Positions 57,989 to 64,000 of a DNA stretch of 64,000 nucleotides are shown in pieces; within the stretch, counting starts at the first letter, position 1; every line of letters begins with the position of its first letter. This DNA is from Muribaculaceae bacterium. Its GTDB lineage: Bacteria > Bacillota > Clostridia > Lachnospirales > Lachnospiraceae. Below the pieces are notes generated by a model that saw nothing but the letters and a program-made list of their open reading frames with translations, was not told the origin of the DNA and did not search any database. The stretch lies in NCBI GenBank assembly GCA_023666425.1, contig JAMPCA010000001.1, positions 8,216 through 72,215 of the forward strand, in the 5' to 3' direction. Both the position numbers and the translations under genes were made by a program.

Positions 57989-59136
57989 TGCAAATATTGA
58001 TATATTTCCTTTCCATAACTTTTTTGATGACCCGAAACCTCATTCGAATTCTGTATCGTTAAATAATATCGAATAACCTCCAGACCCATCCCTATAAATG
58101 TTTCATCCAACAATATGTTCTCTTTTTTTAAACATTTTTTGTACTGATATGCAATGTCTTCCCATAATGTTTTGTAATAAATCATCCTCCACTTTTTAGT
58201 ATCGGTGTCTAATATCCAATGCTTATTTTCACCTCCCATAGATATTCTAATTTGATGATTTTCAAAATCCAAATAGCTATACTCAATATATCGTGGGACT
58301 ACATCTGGTTGTGGCAATTGAACAATTTCCTTTTTCATGGTGGATAAATCAATGCAGACAATATAATTCTTATTGTTAAAAAAGCACCACATAACCTTAT
58401 TGCCTATACTAATACTTTTTATCTGAGGAATCAATCCCTCCCATCTCTCTTGCAATAATTGCAATTCTCGCTTTGCACTCTTTTCTCCTAACTGGTATGA
58501 ATATAATTGATTTAAATCATCCACAATCCAAAATTTCTCACCATCATACTCAATACAAACAAAATGTATGTTTCCCTCACCTATTTCTTGAATCTTTATC
58601 TCATTGCAACTTAACTGTATTGTTATTAAAAAACAATCTACCACCATATATGCACAATTATCAACGATACATTTTATCCACCAAAATCTAGGAATTTTTT
58701 TTCTAACACCATTAGGAACGGCATACTTTTGCAAGGAAACATTTTGCATATTCAAGACAACTAATTCCTTCATAAAATCATGACACAAAAAAATCTTCTC
58801 TTCATATTGCACCGTAAAATATGGGCGTCCCTGCCGCTCATTTCTACTAAGGGGAGAATCTATCCGCATAAAACTCTTGTTGTACAGATTGTAAATACAT
58901 ATATTATTTCCCCTATGGGGTATAAATACCAGATTATTCTCATACACATATATATCTGTATAGAGCCTAAATTGAAACACCTCTTCCTCTGGAAATATCC
59001 CCATCAACTCGGCATTACCACCATCCGTCTCTGCACAAAATAATCCATTCATGATTGAACTCGAAAACCAAATCTTATTATCTATAACCACATAGTCCTG
59101 AAACATATGCCTTATTGTTTCCATTACATACCTCAT
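57985..59136 (-). CDS. Uncharacterised beta-strand-rich protein, possibly a beta-propeller
   Basis: This 383-residue protein is not recognised. The sequence alternates short hydrophobic strands with W/Y/F and D/N turns at a period of roughly 45 residues (for example N-K-I-W-F-S-S, N-L-V-F-I-P, E-K-I-F-L-C, E-K-F-W-I-V), suggestive of a beta-propeller. There is no signal peptide or membrane span. It overlaps both neighbours by 4 bp, so it is a genuine member of the operon. The DNA is very AT-rich, including an A8 run in the coding strand. Confidence 0.6.
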   Translation of the reverse strand: MRYVMETIRHMFQDYVVIDNKIWFSSSIMNGLFCAETDGGNAELMGIFPEEEVFQFRLYTDIYVYENNLVFIPHRGNNICIYNLYNKSFMRIDSPLSRNERQGRPYFTVQYEEKIFLCHDFMKELVVLNMQNVSLQKYAVPNGVRKKIPRFWWIKCIVDNCAYMVVDCFLITIQLSCNEIKIQEIGEGNIHFVCIEYDGEKFWIVDDLNQLYSYQLGEKSAKRELQLLQERWEGLIPQIKSISIGNKVMWCFFNNKNYIVCIDLSTMKKEIVQLPQPDVVPRYIEYSYLDFENHQIRISMGGENKHWILDTDTKKWRMIYYKTLWEDIAYQYKKCLKKENILLDETFIGMGLEVIRYYLTIQNSNEVSGHQKSYGKEIYQYLQ

Positions 59137-60416
59137 CTATTTTCTAAAAATTCCTCCGCCGCCCGCTTTCCGCTGAGCAGGCTCTGCTCCAGCCACAGAT
59201 AGTCCCACTCACCGAACCGCCCTGCGCAAAGTATTCCCTGCCTCTCAAGGTACTCCCGAACCGTTTTTCTCGCTTCGTAGATTTCCGGCGTAAACATAAT
59301 GTTTGCAAACTCCTCGAAACGGACGTCCTTTACTATAATATCCTCTTTCTTAAAGAGCCCCATATCTATCAGCTGTTCAATCACTTTTTCCTGAAGCTCT
59401 TCCTTTGTCCCCTCAAAGCTTCTATACCTGGAGACATACACCTCCGCCTGCAGGGAGCTGCAGCCCTCTGGCACGTTTCCCGGCGCCTTCTTATTTGGAA
59501 AATACACCCGCGCCGACAGAATCGACTCATCGTAAATGTAAAACCATATTGTGGGGAATGAAATCTCTTTATTTACACCTACAGATATCATATAACCGGA
59601 GGTATAATCCAACCGCTCCGCGGCTCTGCATACGGAGTCAGGAAGCCCTTCCGTCATCTCCGGCAAAAGACTTAAGGGCAGGGTCGTAATCAGATGGTCA
59701 TAACTTTCTTCCGAACCGTCCGCAAAGGTAATTCTTTTCTCCTCCGGCGCAAGCTTTACCACCTCTTTTTTGTATTCAATATCAATTCCTTTGATCAGTG
59801 GCTTAAGAAATCCCTGAAAGCCGCCCTCTTTTGGATAATGCATCTCTTTCGAATAGTGGACATTCGGCGTATCGCTCTCGAACGCTCCCCGCAGGATTTC
59901 CTCCAGCGAGGGTACATACATCCTTCCTTTTACCCATTCAGTCTCAAGCTTCTCCGGCTCAACTGTCCAGTACTTTCTGGTATACCGGTATGGAAAATGC
60001 TCAGCAAAATAATCTCCATACGCCAGTCTGAGCCACTGTCCATAGTTTTTCGGCTCCGTTTTTTCCTCGCGGTTTACATAATCTGTTATGACGCGGATTC
60101 TGTCCTCCACTGGCAGGCCACACAAATTATTCTGTACCGGATTGCGCACCCAGCTCCCTTCATAATAGTTCATCGCTTCCGGCTGGTGAATGAGGTAGGG
60201 AGTCTGCTCCTCTAAAAGAGCGTTCACCTGTGGATTTTTGGAAAAGGTCAGATGCGCGAAGTTGTCAAAATGAAAACCGTCAATGGTAAAGCCCCCACAC
60301 AGCCCTCCATAGGTATTCTTTTTTTCATATACCGTCGCCGGAATTCCGGCTTTTTTTAAATGATATGCCGCAGATATCCCCGCAGGGCCAGCGCCAAGAA
60401 TCGCAATTTTTCCCAT
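59133..60416 (-). CDS. FAD-dependent oxidoreductase of the UGM/protoporphyrinogen-oxidase type
   Basis: This 427-residue flavoprotein has an N-terminal dinucleotide motif G8-A-G10-P-A-G13, then E-K-K-N-T-Y-G-G-L-C. The C-terminus reads A-G-R-F-G-E-W-D-Y-L-W-L-E-Q-S, the typical FAD-closing segment of this superfamily. Members in glycan loci include UDP-galactopyranose mutases and uncharacterised sugar-nucleotide oxidoreductases. Following the split transketolase by 2 bp, it may act on the same CDP-sugar intermediate. Substrate not identifiable. Confidence 0.72.
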   Translation of the reverse strand: MGKIAILGAGPAGISAAYHLKKAGIPATVYEKKNTYGGLCGGFTIDGFHFDNFAHLTFSKNPQVNALLEEQTPYLIHQPEAMNYYEGSWVRNPVQNNLCGLPVEDRIRVITDYVNREEKTEPKNYGQWLRLAYGDYFAEHFPYRYTRKYWTVEPEKLETEWVKGRMYVPSLEEILRGAFESDTPNVHYSKEMHYPKEGGFQGFLKPLIKGIDIEYKKEVVKLAPEEKRITFADGSEESYDHLITTLPLSLLPEMTEGLPDSVCRAAERLDYTSGYMISVGVNKEISFPTIWFYIYDESILSARVYFPNKKAPGNVPEGCSSLQAEVYVSRYRSFEGTKEELQEKVIEQLIDMGLFKKEDIIVKDVRFEEFANIMFTPEIYEARKTVREYLERQGILCAGRFGEWDYLWLEQSLLSGKRAAEEFLENR

Positions 60417-60418
60417 CC

Positions 60419-61348
60419 TTATACCCCGTTTTGAAAATCTTCCGCAATTATATTTGCCACTGTCTCCGGGTCTAATCCATAAAGCTCATTGAGATATTCC
60501 CTGCTTCCGGTCACCGGGGCAAAGGTTCTCGGAAAACCGAATTTGTGCAGCCGGATTTCCCGCATATTTTTCTCAGAAAGCACTTCCTCTACCGCACTTC
60601 CCAAACCGCCTCTTATACTGTGCTCCTCCAGCGTATAGATGCAGGAATATTTTCCCTGCAACTGTTCAATAAATTCCACATCCATGGGTTCAATGGACGC
60701 TACACTGTATACCGCACAAGCAACCCCCTGCTTCTCCAGTAAATCTGCTGCACGCAATGCGTCTTTTACCATAGTTCCTGTAGAAAGCAGTATGGTATCC
60801 TTTCCCTCCCGCATGGGAATCACCTTCCCAATCTCAAAGGAAAGCGGACTTTGGTGTATGACCGGATCCACACTCCTGCCAATCCGGATATATGCGGGAC
60901 GGTTCGCTTCATAAACAGCATACATAATCGCGCGCATTTCCACCGGATCTGCCGGACAAAACACCATCATATTCGGCAATTCACGCATCAGCGCGATGTC
61001 AAAGTATCCATGATGGGTAGGGCCTGCTGTTCCATAGGCATGTCCTCCCCCAACGCCCACCAGTACCACCGGATTCTCCTGATAGCACACGTCCAGCTCG
61101 ATCTGCTCCCATGCGCGATAGACCATAAAACTGACCACATTATAAATAAACGGCTTCATTCCCATTGCCGCCAGCCCCGCTCCAAAGCTGACAAAATTCT
61201 GCTCTGCAATCCCCACATTGATGAACCGCTCCGGGAATTCTTTTTCGTATTGTTCAAAGACAGAAAATCCCGTGTCTCCAATCACGCACATGATCTTGTC
61301 ATCCTTCCGGGATAATTCAGTTAATGTATTGATAAAAGTTGTCCTCAT
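60419..61348 (-). CDS. Transketolase-like, C-terminal (pyrimidine-binding) subunit
   Basis: This 309-residue protein carries the pyrimidine-binding and C-terminal transketolase domains: N-V-G-I-A-E-Q-N with the catalytic Glu, then Y-G-T-A-G-P-T-H-H. It overlaps the N-terminal subunit gene as ATGA, so the pair forms one heteromeric TPP enzyme. In glycan operons such split enzymes are associated with making branched or modified sugars and not with the pentose phosphate pathway. Confidence 0.85.
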   Translation of the reverse strand: MRTTFINTLTELSRKDDKIMCVIGDTGFSVFEQYEKEFPERFINVGIAEQNFVSFGAGLAAMGMKPFIYNVVSFMVYRAWEQIELDVCYQENPVVLVGVGGGHAYGTAGPTHHGYFDIALMRELPNMMVFCPADPVEMRAIMYAVYEANRPAYIRIGRSVDPVIHQSPLSFEIGKVIPMREGKDTILLSTGTMVKDALRAADLLEKQGVACAVYSVASIEPMDVEFIEQLQGKYSCIYTLEEHSIRGGLGSAVEEVLSEKNMREIRLHKFGFPRTFAPVTGSREYLNELYGLDPETVANIIAEDFQNGV

Positions 61349-62181
61349 TCGGCATTCAACTCCTCTAATAATATTGCAAGCTGTTCATCATTCGGCGACT
61401 TAAAATGCCATTCCAGGCGGTTCTCCATGAACGAACCGCCCTTGCCCTTGACAGTATTGGCCACAACCACTGTCGGGGCAGCTCCATTCCTGCCATGCCC
61501 GGTCTGCAGCGCCCGGTAAATCTGGGCGTAATCATGCCCGTCTATCTCGATGACCTGGCAGCCAAAGCTGCGAAATTTTGCAGCCATGTCTCCCATATCA
61601 CAGACCTCCACGTCGCTGCCATAAGACTGCAGGCGATTCCGGTCAATAATGTAAGTCAGATTGCCGAGACGGAGCTTCGCGGCCAGCATTGCCGCTTCCC
61701 AGACGCTCCCCTCATTGCACTCTCCATCGCCCATCAGGACATACACATTTCCTTCCAGCCCCTGCACACGTTTCGCATATGCCATTCCAAGCCCGACATT
61801 TGCGCCATGCCCCAGAGAACCGGCAGACATTTCCACTCCGCGCACGCCGTTCGTAGCGTATTTGCGCGTATGTCCGGCATAGCACTCTCCATCTGCTATA
61901 TGCTTTTGTATATCTTCGATGGGAATGATTCCCGCATGTGCCAGCACAGTATAGAAGCTCGCGGCAATATGCCCTTTACTTAAAATAAAAATGTCCCTGC
62001 CCGGATCCTCCATATCCTCTGGATCGTACCGGAGCACAGAGGTGTACAAAACCGCCATGATATCAATCGCAGAATATCCTCCTCCAATGTGGGAATCGTT
62101 TGTTTTATTTAATATTTTTGCAACATCTACTCTCACATTTTTTGCAAATTTTGCCGCTTCCTGTTCGTTAAATTTCCCCAT
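61345..62181 (-). CDS. Transketolase-like, N-terminal (diphosphate-binding) subunit
   Basis: This is a 278-residue protein. I chose ATG 62181 (MGKFNEQEAAK), behind GGGGGA; the frame extends further upstream into the preceding gene. It has S-H-I-G-G-G-Y-S, S-K-G-H-I-A, S-L-G-H-G and the TPP/Mg motif G-D-G-E-C-N-E-G. The start lies 14 bp inside rfbG, giving tight coupling of CDP-sugar dehydration and the transketolase-like step. Confidence 0.86.
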   Translation of the reverse strand: MGKFNEQEAAKFAKNVRVDVAKILNKTNDSHIGGGYSAIDIMAVLYTSVLRYDPEDMEDPGRDIFILSKGHIAASFYTVLAHAGIIPIEDIQKHIADGECYAGHTRKYATNGVRGVEMSAGSLGHGANVGLGMAYAKRVQGLEGNVYVLMGDGECNEGSVWEAAMLAAKLRLGNLTYIIDRNRLQSYGSDVEVCDMGDMAAKFRSFGCQVIEIDGHDYAQIYRALQTGHGRNGAAPTVVVANTVKGKGGSFMENRLEWHFKSPNDEQLAILLEELNAE

Positions 62182-63229
62182 ACAATCCCCCAAAATAGTC
62201 AGAAATGTAATTCCTGCAGATTTCCTTCGCTGTCTGTCCGTTTGCATAGCGCTGTTCAAATTCTGCTGTCATTCGTATCGTTTCAGCAAAACAGTAACGC
62301 GGCTTCCAGCCAAGAATCTCTTTCGCCCTGCCGCTGTCCAGCTTTAAAATGTTTGTCTCTTTCACTGTATTATTCCCCGAAACCTGATATCGTCCCTCCG
62401 GGAAAATTTCACAGAGCATATCCGCTACCTCCTGCACAGTCACAAATCCGTCTGCGCCGGGGCCAAAGTTAAAGGCAGGCATTTCCCCTCCCTCAAGCTC
62501 CCCATCGTAAAGGCACGTCACATAAAGCATATAGCCATATAGGACGTCCAATACATTCTGCCATGGACGGATGGCGTATGGATTGCGAATCTGTGCTGTC
62601 TCTCCCTGCAGAAAAGAGGCAATCAGGCTCGGAAAAAGTCTTGTGCGGTTAAAGTCTCCGCCCCCGATTACATTGCTCGCTCTCGCTGTACCGATTTTCA
62701 CATTACTGTCTCTAAAAAAACTGTTCCAGTAGCATTCACTGACCAACTCCTGAACAGCCTTGCTTGCAGAATAGGGATCCTGCGCGCCAAAGCCGCAATT
62801 CTCGGTATAAGGCACATTTGTCTCTCTGTTGCGGTAACATTTATCGCTGGTTACAACCAAAACGGCACGCACGTCTTCCGTCCCGCGCACCGCCTCCAGC
62901 AGATTCACGACTCCCATTCCATTTGTCTCAAAAATGTAATGTGTCAGCTCCTGCCCCTGATTTACGGTAGAATGGGAGGCCAGATGGATGATTATCTCCG
63001 GTCTGCATTTCTTTACCGCCTCTGCGATCGCAGAGCGCTCCCGTATGTCTCCCCAGAAGCTCCCGACCGGCGCATCTGCACTTCTCCAAAATTCTGTCCC
63101 GCTGTCCGGCAATGCAAAGCCATAAAGCCTTGCCCCGCAATAGGAGAGCATCTGGCACAGCCATGTCCCTTTAAAACCGGTATGGCCGGTAATCAATATC
63201 CGCTTTCCCTGAAAAAAAGATTTCATCAT
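62168..63229 (-). CDS. rfbG: CDP-glucose 4,6-dehydratase
   Basis: This is a 353-residue extended short-chain dehydrogenase. ATG 63229 lies 7 bp after GGAGGG and overlaps the rfbF stop as ATGA. Motifs: G-H-T-G-F-K-G-T-W (NAD site), V-V-T-S-D-K-C-Y, and Y-S-A-S-K for the catalytic Tyr/Lys. It converts CDP-glucose to CDP-4-keto-6-deoxyglucose, the branch point for dideoxy and branched sugars. The close pairing with RfbF makes the assignment firm. Confidence 0.9.
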   Translation of the reverse strand: MMKSFFQGKRILITGHTGFKGTWLCQMLSYCGARLYGFALPDSGTEFWRSADAPVGSFWGDIRERSAIAEAVKKCRPEIIIHLASHSTVNQGQELTHYIFETNGMGVVNLLEAVRGTEDVRAVLVVTSDKCYRNRETNVPYTENCGFGAQDPYSASKAVQELVSECYWNSFFRDSNVKIGTARASNVIGGGDFNRTRLFPSLIASFLQGETAQIRNPYAIRPWQNVLDVLYGYMLYVTCLYDGELEGGEMPAFNFGPGADGFVTVQEVADMLCEIFPEGRYQVSGNNTVKETNILKLDSGRAKEILGWKPRYCFAETIRMTAEFEQRYANGQTAKEICRNYISDYFGGLYGEI

Positions 63230-64000
63230 TCCCACACCCTCCATGGCGGGTTTGGCTGCTGCCACATATGCTCCAGAAGATTTTTATCCCGCAGGGTGTC
63301 CATCGGCTGCCAAAATCCACGATGCTGGTATGCGGTCAGCTGTCCGTCCGCCGCCAGAGAATGCATCGGTGCATATTCAAAAATAGTCTCGTCTTTTGGC
63401 TCTATATAATCAAATACCTTGTAATCCAGCACAAAAAAACCGCCACTGATCCAGTTTCCGTCCTCCTTCGGCTTCTCCTGAAAACTCAGCACGCTCTTGC
63501 TTTCCTCATCAATATCCATCACTCCGAAACGTCCCCCGGGCTGTACTGCCGTGACGGTTGCAAGTGTGCCATGTGCATAATGATAGTCCACCAGCTCCTG
63601 AATATTCACATCTGAAACGCCGTCCCCATATGTCATAAGGAAGGTCTCTCCCTCGGGAATATACTTTTGAATGCGCCGGATCCGCCCTCCCGTCATGGAT
63701 GCATCTCCAGTATCTACCAGCGTCACCCGCCATGGCTCCGCCACGTTATTGTGGATCTGCATAGCATTACCATTGCGAAAATCAAAGGTCACATCCGAAG
63801 AAAACAGGTAGTAATTTGCAAAATATTCTTTTATCATCTGTCCCTTATATCCACAGCATATAATAAAATCCTGATATCCATAATAAGAATACTGCTTCAT
63901 AATATGCCAGAGAATCGGCTTTCCGCCTATCTCCACCATGGGTTTCGGGCGAATCTGCGATTCCTCACTGATTCGTGTCCCAAGCCCTCCCGCCAATATC
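63226..64000 (-). CDS. rfbF: Glucose-1-phosphate cytidylyltransferase, 5' end outside the window
   Basis: The open frame runs off the right edge: the last in-window codons read I-L-A-G-G-L-G-T-R-I-S-E-E-S, so only the first few residues (usually MKAV) are missing. Further motifs are R-P-K-P-M-V-E-I-G-G-K-P-I-L-W and Y-G-D-G-V-S-D. It makes CDP-glucose from CTP and glucose-1-phosphate. It is the most upstream visible gene of the operon, whose promoter must lie beyond 64000. Confidence 0.92.
   Translation of the reverse strand, partial: ILAGGLGTRISEESQIRPKPMVEIGGKPILWHIMKQYSYYGYQDFIICCGYKGQMIKEYFANYYLFSSDVTFDFRNGNAMQIHNNVAEPWRVTLVDTGDASMTGGRIRRIQKYIPEGETFLMTYGDGVSDVNIQELVDYHYAHGTLATVTAVQPGGRFGVMDIDEESKSVLSFQEKPKEDGNWISGGFFVLDYKVFDYIEPKDETIFEYAPMHSLAADGQLTAYQHRGFWQPMDTLRDKNLLEHMWQQPNPPWRVWE

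Overview
The window looks like a flagellated Lachnospiraceae (Clostridia) chromosome. The support is the rpmG-secE-nusG-rplK-rplA-rplJ-rplL-rpoB-rpoC order, strong GGAGG ribosome binding sites, several 17-bp-spaced TTGACA/TATAAT promoters, an L10 leader, a Gram-positive-type flagellin, Rpn-family ORFs and a large secreted starch-degrading enzyme. No rRNA, tRNA, CRISPR array or intact insertion sequence was found.

Layout. 1-1.7 kb: three Rpn-family nuclease/transposase-like ORFs, one cut by the window edge and one a C-terminal remnant. 1.7-6.4 kb: a multidomain extracellular alpha-amylase. 6.5-8.8 kb: a membrane protein fused to a degenerate HAD domain, a ParE/Phd-type toxin-antitoxin pair and a large inverted-repeat element. 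8.9-11.3 kb: an SsuABC/ThiXYZ-type ABC importer. 11.3-22.9 kb: core RNA polymerase and ribosomal protein genes with their leaders and promoters. 23.1-24.4 kb: a FliD-like protein. 24.4-30.7 kb: flagellin behind a sigma-28-type promoter, followed by two TPR-bearing family 2 glycosyltransferases and a small partner, probably for flagellin glycosylation. 30.7-35.7 kb: a translationally coupled set (repeat-rich surface protein, pentulose-phosphate epimerase, IspD/TarI-type cytidylyltransferase, zinc-dependent reductase) that may make a CDP-pentitol. 35.8-39.7 kb: an O-antigen-ligase-family membrane protein and two surface proteins.

39.7-64.0 kb: one uninterrupted minus-strand glycan operon of at least 19 genes, entering from beyond the right edge and ending at a terminator near 39.69 kb. 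It starts with RfbF and RfbG (CDP-4-keto-6-deoxyglucose), a split transketolase and an FAD oxidoreductase. It continues through an AT-rich block (beta-strand-rich unknown, FkbM methyltransferase, two citrate-lyase-ligase-like nucleotidyltransferases, a sulfotransferase-like protein). Then come an acetolactate-synthase-like enzyme, a DXD glycosyltransferase, a radical SAM protein, a KpsS/KpsC-like protein, a CMP-sugar synthetase, KdsA, an arabinose-5-phosphate isomerase, a family 2 glycosyltransferase and a HAD protein.

Two features stand out. First, the operon holds what reads as a Kdo route (isomerase, KdsA, CMP activation, candidate Kdo transferase) in a Gram-positive cell with no lipid A genes in view. 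Second, nine of its 19 proteins carry the same small Rossmann module (Y/W/F-G-x-G) fused to unrelated catalytic domains. Functional statements rest on motif reading by eye, not on database searches.
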